NCBI RefSeq assembly: GCF_051710625.1
Contig: NZ_JBPESN010000001.1
Span: forward strand, 1 to 64,000
Direction of reading: 5' to 3'
Origin: JBPESN01 sp051710625
GTDB taxonomy: Bacteria; Pseudomonadota; Gammaproteobacteria; Enterobacterales; Enterobacteriaceae
DNA length: 64,000 bases
Notes under the pieces: model-generated
Databases searched by the model: none
What the model saw: only the letters and a program-made list of their open reading frames with translations
What the model was told of the DNA's origin: nothing
Translations under genes and position numbers: made by a program
In this document: positions 16,502 to 27,480 of the stretch, piece after piece
Position numbering within the stretch: the stretch's first letter is position 1
Layout: every line of letters begins with the position of its first letter

Positions 16502-18096
16502 ATGGCGGCGAAATTTTCCATCCGTGAATTCCAGCACTCGCTGGCTGCGCTGGCGTCCAGCCTGCGCCGCACCATCAAAGCCGAATGCCTGGGTTTTAAT
16601 ACCGGGGCGGAAGCCATGGCGACGCGGTGTTCACAGGTGGCCGACCCGGTGAACGGCTATCGCTATTTTGTGCAGACCTATTTTCCGCACTATAATCCGC
16701 CATGCAGACCCCAGTGAACTGCATGGCTATCTGTTTCAGCGGCTGCCACAAGATAGTCGCTAGCCCGAAAGGCGAGCAGGACGCCATCGCCGCGCCGCGC
16801 GGAGAGGCCAAGTCAACGCTGGTCAGACAGCTGTTTGTGCTGTGGTGTCTGGTACGTGGCATCAAGCACTATGCCCTGATAGTAATGGACTCCATCGACC
16901 AGGCGTACCCGATACTCGAAGCCATCAAGGCCGAGCTGGAATTTAGCCCCCGGTTGCGAACCGGCTTCCCCGAAGCCTGCGGTGTCGGTCGCGTCTGGCA
17001 GATGGGCACCATCCTGACGCGCAATGATATCAAGGTGCAGGTGGCCGACAGCGGCAAAAAGCTGTGCGGGTTGCGCCACGGGCCGTACCGCCCTGACCTG
17101 GTGATACTGGACGATATTGAGAACGACGAGCAGGTGCGCAACCGGGACTGGAAAGCTGGCTGAGAAAAACTGTACTGCCGCTGGGCGGCGTGGGCGCAAA
17201 ACTCGATGTGGTGTATATCGGCACCATCCTGCATTACGACTCGCTGTTATCACGCACCCTGAATAACCCATTGTGGCGGCAGGCACGGTTTAAGGCCCTG
17301 CGCCAGTGGCCGGTGAACCTGTCGCTGTGGGAGGCCGCGACGCAGGATTTTTATACGTCACACAGTACCGAGATGGAGGAAGGCGCGGAAGTCTCCTGGT
17401 CCGCCCGTTCGCTGCTGACCCTGATGCATATCCGCGGCCGGGACGCGGTCACGCCACCTTTGACGCCGAGTACCAGAATGACCCGGTCAGCGGTGAGGAT
17501 GCGCCGTTTGCCCACGGCCTGCATTTCTGGGTCAGCCGGCTTAACGAGTGGGTCTTCTACGGGGCCTGCGACCCCAGCCTCGGCAAGGCCGGGGCTAGCC
17601 GTGACCCGTCAGCGCTGCTGGTCGGCGGTTTTAATCGCACCACCGGGTGCTGGATGTGGTGGAAGCGCAGATACGCAAGCGGCTGCCGGACGTCATTATC
17701 AGCAACATCATCGCCCTGCAAAAGAAATAGCACTACCTGGTCTGGGATATTGAGGCGGTGCAGTTCCAGGAGTTCCTGCGCACCGAGCTGATTAAACGCG
17801 CGGCACGGCTGGATCACCCGGTGTCGGCGCGGGCCATTATCTCCCATGCCGACAAGCCGTTACGTATCGGGACCCTGCAGCCCCATATAGAAAACGGGCT
17901 TATCCGGCTGCACGCCAGCTATACCACCCTGATACAACAGCTGCGCCACTTTCCCCGCGCCGACCATGACGACGGCTCGGATGCGCTGCACACGCTCTGG
18001 ACGCTGGCCATGACCCACGGCCCGAAAACTGAATACCGCTCATTGTCCGGTGACCGTCACCCCGGACGGCTGGGCTTTTCCTGTGGAGGCTGGTAA
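16502..18096 (+). pseudogene. Large terminase subunit (Mu gp28-like), multiply disrupted
   Basis: The N-terminus AKFSIREFQHSLAALASSLR ends at 16717. The ATPase part follows with a Walker A-like APRGEAKSTLVRQLFVLW and Walker B PDLVILDDIENDEQVRNRDW, the -DDIEND- run typical of Mu-like terminases. After frameshifts near 17160 and 17450 come the nuclease-domain pieces GACDPSLGKAGASRDPSALL, an in-frame TAG at about 17728 and HPVSARAIISHADKPLRIGT. The enzyme would package DNA by headful cutting. At least four lesions are visible. Confidence 0.85.
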
Positions 18097-19648
18097 TGGG
18101 CATGCTCACCGATATTTACGGCCGGTTGTTGCGCCGGCGCACCCTGACGCAGCCACAGACTGCCGATGACCGCCACCTGCGTTATCAACAACTGACCGAG
18201 CATCCCTCGCTGGGCATCGATATCCGCCGGGTGTATGACATCCTGAGCGAGCCCGAACAGGGACATCTGGTGCGCCAGGCTGACCCGTTTTTTGATATGG
18301 ATGAGCACGATGGCCATCTGTTTGCCGAGATGAGCAAGCGGCGCCGTTCGGTGATGCCGCTCGCCTGGCGCATTGTGCCGCCGCGTCATCCCAGCTCACA
18401 GGAAAAAACTATGGCGGACGCCGCGACGGAATGGTTTTCAGACCTGTCGGAGTTTGAAACGCTGCTGTTCGACTTGCTGGACGCCATTGGTCACGGCTTT
18501 GCCGCCGTGGAAATCGGCTGGAAACAGGCGGAAAATATCTGGCTGCCCTGCGCCTTCTACAAGCGCCAGCAACGCTGGTTCCAGACCGCGACCCATAACC
18601 GTAACGCCATCCGCCTGATTGACGGCAGCCTCGACGGCGCTGAGCTTAACCTCTTCGGCTGGCTGCTGCACCGTCACCAGGCCAAAAGCGGCCTGTTCCG
18701 GGTACTGGTATGGACCTACCTGTTCAAGAATATTGCCGCCCGTGACCCGGCAGGGTTTCTGGAAATCTACGGCCTGCCGACGCGGGTGGACACCTATTCC
18801 GACGGGGCCAGCGAGGAAGAGAAAAACATGCTGCTGTGGGCGCTGCGCGACCTGGGGCATAACGCCGGCGGCATTATCCACGAACGCGCCGCTATCCGCT
18901 TTGAGTCCGCTGCACAAAGGCAGGTCGACCCCTTCCAGTATATGATGCATTGGTGCGAAAGCAGCCAGTCCAAGGTCGTTCTGGGCGGGCACCCTGACCA
19001 CCCAAGCGGACGGCAAGAGCAGCACCAATACCCTGGGCAACGTACATAACGAGGTGCGCCATGAGCTGACCGCCAGTGATGCGGTGCAGCTGGCCGGTAC
19101 GCTGACCCGCGACCTGCCTTACCCGTTGCTCAAGCTTAACGGCTATAGCAATATCACCCCGCGCCGCATGCGCCGCTTTGACTTTGAGTTTGATACCCGC
19201 CAGCCACGCGATATGAAGGAGACCGCCGAGACCTTGGATCTCCTGGTGCGCAGCGGCGTGCCGGCGCCGCTGGCCTGGGCGCCGGCGGAAAGCGGCATTC
19301 CCACAGCCCGGGACGACGAGCCCCTGCTGCAGCCGCCGGGCAACCTGCCGACCTTTAGCGGGCCAGGCTGATGCCGAAGTGCTAAGCGGGCATGGCGGCG
19401 CTGAGCGTTGCGCACACGCCTACCGCCACCGAGCAGGCCCTAGAAGACGCCCCCGGCGGACTGGCAACGCCGGTCAACCAGACCATGCAGACGCTGCTGA
19501 CCCCGCTGGCCCGCCCTTGCAGCAGGGGCAGACGCCGGAGGCGGTGACCGTCATGCTGGCGGAAGCCTGGCCCCAGCTTGACGACCAAACCTTGCGGCAG
19601 CTGATAGCCTAGGCCATTTTTGTCGCGGAGATCTGGGGGGCGACTTAA
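18096..19648 (+). pseudogene. Portal protein, DUF935 (Mu gp29-like)
   Basis: An unbroken 300-residue stretch from GTDIYGRLL-like start (MGMLTDIYGRLLRRRTLTQP) through MSKRRRSVMPLAWRIVPP and KSGLFRVLVWTYLFKNIAAR to DPFQYMMHWCESSQSK matches DUF935 portal proteins. A frameshift near 18980 joins LTTQADGKSSTNTLGNVHNE and RDLPYPLLKLNG. A second near 19370 leads into a degenerate C-terminus ending with TAA 19646-19648, overlapping the next ATG. The portal forms the DNA channel of the head. Confidence 0.85.
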
Positions 19649-20676
19649 TGACCGTTGACCTGGGCTATGCCACGACCCTGACGCCGGAAAAGGCGGTGGC
19701 GCATTTTGAATCAAAGGGCTACGCCTTCGGTTTTCGCTGGCAGGACATGGCCGACGAGGCGCACGCCCGTGCCTTTTACGGTGGCGGGTATTCTTAAGCC
19801 GGATGTGTTAACTGACATGAAAACCGCGCTGGCGGACAGCTTGCGCCACGGCAAGACACTGACACAGTTCCAGGATGAGGTCTTACCTTACTTCAGCGCA
19901 AGGGTTGACTGGGCAAAGGGCTAAAAGTCTCAGCAGACGGCGAGCTGGAGGGGAAAAAGCTGTTGCCTTACCGACTGGAGACTATTTTTCGCACCAATAC
20001 CTAGTCTGTTTATATGGCCGGACACTATCAGCGGCTGCGCGAGAACGTCGAGCAGCTTGCACGTCACCCCATCGGACTGGAGTCCACCGACGACTATCGC
20101 GTCACGGTTGACCAGCCGCAGGGCGTGAACGGCAAGACGCGACCGGCGACAGGATTGAAAGACCCCAAAACCGGCCACGCCCATGTATTTACCCCGGATG
20201 CAGGCTTTCATCTGAGCCCCGGCAAAGGCTACCTCAGCCACCTCGGCGAGCAGCTGCTCAACCGCGCCGATACCCGGCTAGCAGCGCAGGCGGTAAAGGA
20301 AACGCTGGACCACCCGGCGTTGCTTCATGCCCTCAACCGCGATACCGGTATCTGGGTCAGTCAGATGATGGCCCGGCAGCAGGCACACGGCGACGTTCGC
20401 CTTGTCGGCGCATTGCGGCCTGCCGTGGTGGACACGCTGTTCTGCAAAGGCGCGGTGCCGGACTCGGTAGTGATTACCCTGACGGACGCCAACCTGCTGC
20501 TCGCCACTCGCGACAGCAAGCAGGGCGCGCTGCCGACTACCTTCTTCTTGCTTCTGGGCGACCCTGGTATCATCGCTGCGCCAGCCGCGCGCGATTATCT
20601 ACGACCGACAGCAGCCGATGCCGGACTTGAACCGGATCATGCTGGCAGCGCGACAGCAACCGTTACCCATTGGTAA
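19648..20676 (+). pseudogene. Mu F-like minor head protein, disrupted
   Basis: MTVDLGYATTLTPEKAVAHF, then after frame changes near 19780 and 19910 LKPDVLTDMKTALADSLRHG and RLETIFRTNT, an in-frame stop, SVYMAGHYQRLRENVEQ, and later HVFTPDAGFHLSPGKGYL. This matches phage head morphogenesis proteins of the SPP1 gp7/Mu gp30 (F) family. The C-terminal third carries unrelated-looking but open sequence up to 20676. Multiple lesions preclude function. Confidence 0.75.
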
Positions 20677-20702
20677 CAACCACACTGTCATGAGTATACA
20701 CC

Positions 20703-21102
20703 ATGATTGACGTCACGATCACTGTTCCCGATACCCTGCGACAAGCCCTTGAGCGGCTGTCACAGTCCCTGAGACACCGCCAGCCGTTAATGCGCACCCT
20801 CGGTGAAGACCTGTGTGACGCGGTGATGGAGAATTTCGAGCAGGAATGCCGCCTGCGCTGGCTGCCCATTGACCGCGCCGGCAAAATCCTGCAGCAATCA
20901 GGGCGGCACCACCCGGCCCATATCATTTGCCCCCGCTATAATAAAGGCGCTGGTTTTTAACGGTCGGGTGGTAAAACCCGCCAATCATCCCGCCTCAACG
21001 ATACGAGAGCGGTTCTTTCTCAGTTTCGGTCTGACCGGCCAAGACTATCAGGCCCTGGTGCACACCGTCAATGATTACCTTCAGCGCGCGCTAGACGAGT
21101 AA
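20703..21102 (+). pseudogene. Mu G-like virion morphogenesis protein, frameshifted
   Basis: MIDVTITVPDTLRQALERLS and DLCDAVMENFEQECRLRWLP, then near 20895 the frame shifts to GKILQQSGRLHN-like sequence followed by RFFLSFGLTGQDYQALVHTV NDYL. This is the phage virion morphogenesis family (Mu gp31, G), a tail-length or completion factor. The reading frame ends cleanly at 21102. Confidence 0.75.
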
Positions 21103-21261
21103 CACTCTGTAAAGGCCGTGGCGCGTTTTTTGATAGTCAGGCAGGCGGGGGTGATGCGGGTGAAACCGCGTTAAGCGATTCTGGAGCGATTTAAATGGGT
21201 TTTAAACGGGGTATCGCCGCCCACGTCAGCGGTGTAGTCTGATGACAGTCCGTTTGTACTC

Positions 21262-21276
21262 TTACCCCCTACACCC
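21262..21276 (+). promoter_or_regulatory. Late-promoter-like 15-bp motif, copy B (before I protease)
   Basis: TTACCCCCTACACCC differs from copies A and C only at the Y and R positions of the consensus. It lies 43 bases upstream of the I-like protease ATG at 21320, in the otherwise gene-free stretch 21103-21319. In Mu the late promoter PI lies at this place. Confidence 0.6.
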
Positions 21277-21319
21277 TCGTTACGACGAGATACCCGACGC
21301 CCAGATTAGACTGTTTCCC

Positions 21320-22160
21320 ATGAATACACTTTCTGGGACCGCCACCGCGTGAAAAACACCGTCCGCCTTGCCGCACTGACCGTGGCGCTGGAGAGCGCCG
21401 GTACCCGTGTCCAGCTGTTTCCGGCCGGCACCTTTCGCTCGCGGGATACACGCCCCACCGACGTGGCGCACTGGCGGCTGGAGGAACCGCGGGCCCGGAG
21501 GCTGATTAACGCTGCCCAGGCGCGCCTGACGCCGTACCACTTTGACTATGAGCACCAGGCTACCCATGCCCGATGCCCGGGGAAATGGCCAGCCCGCGCC
21601 GGCCGCCGGCTGGTATTCGCAGCTGGAATGGGTCGAGGGCCTGGGGCTGTTTGCGGTGGATGTCGAATGGACTGAGCGTGCCCGCACCCTGATTGCCGCC
21701 GGGGAGTACCGCTTTGTCTCCCCGCTGTTTCAGTACGACAGGCAGGGCAATGTGCCCTTGCCTGGTGAATGCCGCGCTGACCAACGTGCCGGCGCTTGAC
21801 GGTATGGTGGCGCTGCTGGCGGCGACGTCACAACAACTCACGGGAGAAAATAACGTGGATGAACTGTTAGAACAACTACACTGGATGCTGAATCTGCCGC
21901 TGTCGGCCACGCCTGAGGAAATGACGGTTGAGCTGAAAAAACTCATTGATCGCCTGTCGGGCGGACAAGGGACGGCGGCCGCCCGCATCAATCTGCTGTC
22001 GCTGCTTGGCGAGAAGGATAACCAGATTGCCGCGCTATCACAGCAGACCAGCACGCCCCCTGATCCGGCTACCTATGCCCCGGTCAGCGTGGCCAATGAG
22101 CTGCGTGAGCACCTGGCCACCCATCAGCCGATTGCCGCGCTGTCGCGGCTACAGACCGGC
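21320..22160 (+). pseudogene. Mu I-like head maturation protease and scaffold, disrupted
   Basis: The start MNTLSGTATA is frameshifted into TVRLAALTVALESAGTRVQL and VAHWRLEEPRARRLINAAQA. Further shifts near 21570 and 21765 give AAGWYSQLEWVEGLGLFAVD VEWTERA and FVSPLFQYDRQGNV, typical of Mu I (gp32) proteases, and then LVNAALTNVPALDGMVALLA with the scaffold-like tail. The match ends near 22160, where sequence jumps to gp45, so the C-terminus and all genes up to gp45 were deleted. Confidence 0.75.
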
Positions 22161-22706
22161 GGCAACGCGTCGGCTGGGTGTCGAGGCGCGGCCATCGCCC
22201 CTGGGCGCGCACTGGATGTGCCGGCGCTAGCCGGGGAGAGTACGCCGGACGTGGGGCTGTTCCAGCACTACGGCCTGACCTCGGCCGGCCGGCACCATGG
22301 CGGTGGTGTTGCCGGTGGGCGGCCGTACCCGCCATAGTATCGTGATTGCCACCGAACACAGCACCTACCGTCTGCAAGGACTGGCAAACAGCGAGGTGGC
22401 GCTCTACAGTGACGAAGGCGCCAAAATCGTTATCCGGCGCGAAAGAATTATCGAGATGGAATGCGACGAGTATCGGGTTAAATGCAAACGCTATCAGGCT
22501 CAGGCCGAAGAGCGCGCCGGCTTCGAGACGCCGATGCTGTCAACCTCACAGGCACTGACCGCCGAGGGGCCTATCAACGGCCACAGCGGTATGACGATTA
22601 GCGGCGGCGACGGCGCGGTGACGCGCCTTGCGGGGGGGGGGAGGTATTGAGTACCAGGGCGGCACCCCTGCGCAGCGGCGAGGTGGAAATCAACGGCATC
22701 CGGTAA
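22161..22706 (+). pseudogene. Baseplate assembly protein V (Mu gp45), N-terminally truncated
   Basis: GESTPDVGLFQHYGLTSA is followed after a frame change by GTMAVVLPVGGRTRHSIVIA, TEHSTYRLQGLANSEVALYS and DEGAKIVIRRERIIEME, the gp45/gpV OB-fold and spike region. A G10 tract (22632-22641) breaks the end; the correct C-terminus is LRSGEVEINGIR, stop 22704-22706. It is fused by deletion to the I-like gene. Confidence 0.75.
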
Positions 22707-22801
22707 AGTGGACACAGGCACCTGACACCTTCCGGGCTGTCCGACGGACCGGTTAACGGGTAGGATAGCGTCGCGGCCCGCGACGCACACCACCGTACCA
22801 G

Positions 22802-22816
22802 TTACCCTCTACGCCC
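22802..22816 (+). promoter_or_regulatory. Late-promoter-like 15-bp motif, copy C (before gp46)
   Basis: TTACCCTCTACGCCC, identical to copy A, lies 42 bases upstream of the gp46 ATG (22859) in the 150-base gap after gp45. Confidence 0.6.
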
Positions 22817-22858
22817 GCGTCACTCCTCCCGCCCCGTCGCCTACCTTACCCTGACGCC

Positions 22859-23231
22859 ATGGACGCACTGATTGACAGCCAGACCGGTGATTAATTACAC
22901 CGGCACTCGCACCACTGACCTGCATAAACGCGGTCTACCTACGCCTGATGGCGCCGCGCGGGTAATATTGGGCTGATCTGCAGCTGGGCTCACGTTTGTA
23001 CGAACTGGCGCGGGCCAAAGACTCGGCCACCACCCGGCGACTGGCCCAGCAATATGCCGAACAGGCATTGCAACCACTGCTGGCCGATAACTGCGCCCGC
23101 CGCATTGACGTCCGAGTTAGCCGTCCGGCACAAGGTGACTTGCGGCTGCATATCGACGTCGTGGCCGCCAACGGCAATTTGCAAACCTTTACTCACCCGG
23201 TAAAAGGTCATTTAAACGGAATATCCCCATG
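22859..23231 (+). pseudogene. Baseplate protein GP46 (Mu gp46-like), frameshifted
   Basis: MDALIDSQTGD, then in shifted frames YTGTRTTDL, NAVYLRLMAPRG, LQLGSRLYELARAKDSATTR and RLAQQYAEQALQPLLADNCA match the GP46/gpW-type baseplate wedge proteins. Three small indels within the first 120 bases break it. The end runs into the gp47 start. Confidence 0.75.
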
Positions 23232-23313
23232 GCGTACAGCACACCCCCACTTATACCGAGATTGCCGACACGCTCTTGCGCGATATCCGCAACCAGTTGC
23301 CCGACGCCGATAC
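23229..23313 (+). pseudogene. Baseplate J-like protein (gp47), N-terminal stub
   Basis: ATG at 23229 gives MAYSTP, and after one extra base in a C5 run the frame continues as TEIADTLLRDIRNQLPDADT, the N-terminus of Mu gp47/baseplate J. The IS at 23314 then interrupts it. The complementary C-terminal part of this gene survives in prophage 2 at 41305. Confidence 0.8.
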
Positions 23314-24562
23314 TGTAGTGGCACACTGAATTTGGCCACCTAAACAGAGGTGATATGCTCACCTCAGAACAGCACGGGTGCACCAATGAAAAGAAGAAAT
23401 TTTAGTCCTGAATTCAAACGCGAATCCGCTCAACTGGTTGTCGACCAAAATTACACCGCCGCGCAAGCAGCAAAAGCCATGGACCTCGGCCTTTCTACGA
23501 CGACAAAATGGGTAAAACAACTGCGTGATGAGTGACGGGGGGAAACGCCAAAAGCCTCTCCCATAACCCCGGAACAAATCGAAATACGTGAGCTCAACAA
23601 GAAGGTACAACGCATTGAAATGGAAAACGAAATATTAAAAAAGGCTACAGCGCTCTTGATGTCAGACTCCCTGAACAGTTCTCGTTAATCGGGAAACTCA
23701 GAGCGCATTATCCTGTGGCCACACTCTGCCACGTGTTCAGGGTTCATCGCAGCAGTTACAAATACTGGAAAAGTCGTCCTGACAGGCCAGACGGCAGGCG
23801 AACGGTATTGCGCAGTCAGGTTCATGAACTGCACAATATCAGCCATGGTGCAGCTGACGCGAGAAGTATCGCCACCATGGCAACCCAGAGAGGCTTCCGC
23901 ATGGGGCGCTGGCTCGCAGGCAGGCTCATGAAAGAGCTGGGGCTGGTCAGTTGTCAGCAGCCGACGCACAAGTATAAGCGTGACGGTCAGGAGCATGTTG
24001 CGATCCCGAATTATCTTGAGCGCCAGTTCGCTGTAACGGAGCCAAACCAGGTATGGTGCGGCGAGGTGACGTATATCTAAACCAGGAAACGCTGGGCATA
24101 CCTTGCGGTTGTTCTTGATCTGTTCGCGAGGAAACCGCTGGGCTGGGCTATGTCGTTCCCCCCGGACAGCAGACTGACCATCAAAGCACTGGAAATGGCA
24201 TGGGAAACGCGTGGCAAACCAGCCGGAGTGATGTTCCACAGCGATCAGGGTAGCCACTATACGAGCAGGCAGTTCCGACAGTTGCTGTGGCGTTCCCGGA
24301 TCAAACAAAGCATGAGTCGGCGGGGGAACTGTTGGGATAACAGTCCGATGGAGCGCTTCTTTAGAAGTCTGAAAAACGAGTGGATACCGGTAACGGGCTA
24401 CATAAGCTTCAGCGAAGCAGCTCATAAAACTACCGACTATATCGTGGGATATTATAGCGCACTCAGGCCGCATGAATATAACGGTGGGTTGCCACCAAAC
24501 GAATCAGAAAATAGACACTAGAAAAACGCTAACGCGGTGGCCAGTTTTAGTTGATCACTACA
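23314..24562 (+). mobile_element. IS3-family element, copy 1 (defective)
   Basis: The termini are TGTAGTGGCACACTGAATTT on the left and a CACTACA end on the right. orfA starts at 23386 and is stopped by TGA near 23533 (CGA in the intact copy). orfB is stopped by TAA at 24078-24080, where copy 4 has a Trp TGG. The DDE residues are otherwise visible (MFHSDQGSHYTS, WDNSPMERFFRSLKNEW). The flanking trinucleotides (TAC left, CTT right) do not form a target duplication. It replaces the right part of prophage 1. Confidence 0.92.
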
Positions 24563-24645
24563 CTTCTTTTCATTGGTGCACCCGTGCTGTTCTGAGGTGA
24601 GCATATCACCTCTGTTCAGGTGGCCAAATTCAGTGTGCCACTACA
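24563..24645 (-). mobile_element. Inverted fragment of the same IS (left end)
   Basis: This is the reverse complement of the first 83 or so bases of the IS, from the terminus CACTACA at 24639-24645 back to the beginning of orfA (complement of CCAATGAAAAGAAG). It directly abuts the right end of copy 1, so one IS inserted into another and the rest of the older copy was deleted. Confidence 0.9.
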
Positions 24646-24730
24646 CTTGGCGATCGAAGTAATTAATGGTGATAGCGATAAAGAGCAGGGCGCAGATACG
24701 CCATCGATAATGCACTAAACCGGTTTTCAT
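24646..24730 (-). pseudogene. MFS transporter (hexuronate-type), N-terminal stub
   Basis: The minus strand from ATG 24730 reads MKTGLVHYRWRICALLFIAI TINYFDRQV and is cut by the IS fragment at 24645. Basic residues then one transmembrane helix ending in NYFDRQ are typical of anion:cation symporter MFS members. It does not match the N-terminus expected for the GudP remnant at 38018-38497. Confidence 0.6.
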
Positions 24731-24836
24731 AGTGATTACCTTCGAAGTGATACTGACGTCAGATAAAAAGATCGTCGCGTAATGGCATAACGCGTTATCG
24801 GCCGCAGACCGGTGCCCCCATTGCGAGGCGACGTTA

Positions 24837-25511
<675 letters not shown>

Positions 25512-25532
25512 AATGTTCCTCTTAATTATTAT

Positions 25533-25552
25533 GTAACGAACTTGTTCGTTAC
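25533..25552. promoter_or_regulatory. TetR-type operator upstream of the hydratase gene
   Basis: GTAACGAAC-TT-GTTCGTTAC is a perfect 9+9 inverted repeat with a 2-base centre. It lies just before the minus-strand hydratase start and 316 bases from the divergent TetR gene, and has the size and symmetry of TetR-family operators. Confidence 0.7.
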
Positions 25553-25867
25553 TTACGCTATCACTCCATTTTGCCGTCCTCAATAGTCCGGCGCATTTCA
25601 GCCTCGCTTGCGCTCGAAAAAAGTGTCAATGTGAGATAACGATCATATTCCTGAACGCAAAGCGATGCCTGGCCCATCCCCGCAGGTGGGTCAAAAGCAA
25701 GGGGGAGGCCGGACGTGATGCTCGGCTGCTTGGCTCTAGGCGGGGGGAATGCTCTGCGGGAATTGCGATCGGAACGGTGCCAAAGGAGCGGAAATTAGCG
25801 TATAGTTTTCATCTAAATAGAATAACTCAGTTGAGCTTATGCAATAGAATCTGCCAAAAAAAGCGTC
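25553..25867. other. Gap between operator and TetR gene
   Basis: No gene can be named here. The minus strand shows scattered acyl-CoA-enzyme-like words in several frames broken by stops, perhaps a fully eroded upstream gene, but not enough for a call. Confidence 0.3.
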
Positions 25868-26491
25868 GTGAAAAAGCGTCCGCGCGATCCGGTACAGACC
25901 AAAGCGCTGATCCTGGCGGCGGCGATGGATGAATTCGCGCGCCTAGAGTTGGGCGGCGCGCGCATTGATGGTATTGCGGCAAAGGCGGGCGTAAACAAAC
26001 GCTTGATTTATGGGTATTTCAATAGCAAAGATGACCTTTTTCAGGCCGTGCTGGAGGATATTTATGCCGATGTGCGCACCGCTGAAGCGGCGCTGGGGCT
26101 GGATGAATTAGATCCGGTTGAGGCTATTTGCGCCCTGATGCGCTTCACCTGGAATTATTATCTGAAGCGTCCGGAATTCATGTCGCTGGTCAATAGCGAA
26201 AATCTGCATAAAGCGGTGCACGTTAAGCGATCTTCACGTTTTGCGCTGCTGCATGTAAATTTTGTCGATAGAATTAAACGTATCCTCGATCGCGGCGTAG
26301 CGGCCGGCGTTTTCCGCGCGGGCGTCGACCCGAGGCATCTTTATATTACGATAACGTCAGTCGGCTATCATTATCTCAACAATCGCTATACTCTTGAAGT
26401 CATCTATGGTCAGAACTTTGTTTCCGCCGACGCTCTCGAAGCGCGTTTCGCGTTTAATGTCGATATCATCCTTCGTCTGCTCAAACCCTGA
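25868..26491 (+). CDS. TetR-family transcriptional regulator
   Basis: An intact 207-residue protein with GTG start at 25868. N-terminal HTH: ARIDGIAAKAGVNKRLIYGY FNSKDDLF, the classic TetR helix 2-3 pattern. The C-terminal ligand domain includes FTWNYYLKRPEFMSLVNSEN and is most like AcrR/TetR_C members. It is divergent from the decayed enoyl-CoA hydratase gene, whose promoter region carries a perfect TetR-type palindrome, so it probably repressed that gene in response to an acyl-CoA-related ligand. The Shine-Dalgarno is weak. Its preservation beside a dead target may mean another target exists or simply little time has passed. Confidence 0.85.
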   Translation: MKKRPRDPVQTKALILAAAMDEFARLELGGARIDGIAAKAGVNKRLIYGYFNSKDDLFQAVLEDIYADVRTAEAALGLDELDPVEAICALMRFTWNYYLKRPEFMSLVNSENLHKAVHVKRSSRFALLHVNFVDRIKRILDRGVAAGVFRAGVDPRHLYITITSVGYHYLNNRYTLEVIYGQNFVSADALEARFAFNVDIILRLLKP

Positions 26492-26778
26492 AGCCGGGTG
26501 GGCTAAAAACGCCGGGTAGAGACGCGCCGGCGACGCCACGAATTGTGCTTACGGCATGATTCCTGTTACGCATATTATTATCACTAATTGAATAATTATT
26601 ATTTACCTTTATGTTATGCGCGCGCGTGATGTCGCCGGCCGCGACGGTCTGTCAACGGATACCCGACAGACGATGCCCGCCGCCCTGACGTCGCGCGCCG
26701 GACTACCGCCATCGTCATGATACATCACGTACATTTTGCCAGGACGCGCCCGCTGCGCCCGCGAACCAGATAGAGCCT

Positions 26779-27480
26779 ATGCCTAACGCAAACCCACCAA
26801 CACACGCTCATTTCAGCCGGCGCGGACTTAGCTTTGCCGTGCCCGGGTGAACGCTGCTGCATCCGCTGGATTTTACTTTCCCCCCCGGCCAGGTCTGTGG
26901 TTTGATTGGCCACAATGGCTCAGGAAAATCAACGCTGCTAAAAATTCTTGGCCACCATCAACCGGCGAGCGGCGGCGAAGCGCGGCTTAATGATCGGCCG
27001 CTGGCGGAATAGGAGAATAAAGCCTTCGCCCGTCAAGTGGCCTATCTGCCGCAGCAATTGCTTGCTGCGGAGGGTATGACAGTGCGGGAGCTGGTGGCGC
27101 TGGGGCGCTACCCGTGGCATGGGGCGCTTGGCCGTTTCAGCATCGCCGATCGCGAGCATGTGCACGAGGCTATCGAACTGGTGAGGCTCGAGGGCCTCGC
27201 CGATAGGCTGGTGGACAGTTTGTCCGGCGGCGAGCGGCAGCGGGGCTGGCTGGCGATGACAATGGCGCAGGACAGCCGCTGCCCGCTGCTCGATGAACCG
27301 ACGTCGGCACTGGATATTGCCCATCAGGTTGAGGAGCTGGCGCTGATTCAGCGGCTAAGCCGCCAGCATGGTCTGACGGTAATTGCCGTGTTGCATGATA
27401 TCCAATATGGCAGCACGCTACCGCGACCATCTGACGGTGTTGCGCGGCGGTCGGCTTATCGCCGAGGGGGGGGCCGCCTT
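26779..27480 (+). pseudogene. fhuC: Ferrichrome ABC transporter ATPase FhuC, disrupted
   Basis: The sequence follows E. coli FhuC closely: VCGLIGHNGSGKSTLLKILG (Walker A), KAFARQVAYLPQQL, GMTVRELVALGRYPWHGALG, LSGGERQR signature and LLDEPTSALDIAHQ Walker B. In-frame stops occur at about 26848 (TGA) and 27010 (TAG). A single extra base near 27398 shifts the end (NMAARYRDHLTVLRGGRLIA). At a G8 run near 27464 the sequence passes straight into the C-terminal half of FhuB, so fhuD and half of fhuB are deleted. fhuA is not present upstream. Confidence 0.93.

Larger units (their letters stand above)
6371..23313 (+). mobile_element. Mu-like prophage 1, decayed, right part missing
   Basis: The order is Mu-like: left end with transposase sites, leftward repressor, rightward ner, transposase A, ATPase B, small early genes, GemA, Mor, amidase, spanin, terminase, portal (gp29-like), F-like head protein, G-like protein, I-like protease, then gp45, gp46 and the start of gp47. 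The left boundary TGTGGGGTGGCAATCATTTC matches that of prophage 2 exactly, which fixes it at 6371. Major head protein, sheath, tube, tape measure and gp43/44 are missing between I and gp45. The right end is replaced by an IS at 23314. Only the repressor, possibly ner and a few small genes are undamaged. Confidence 0.93.
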
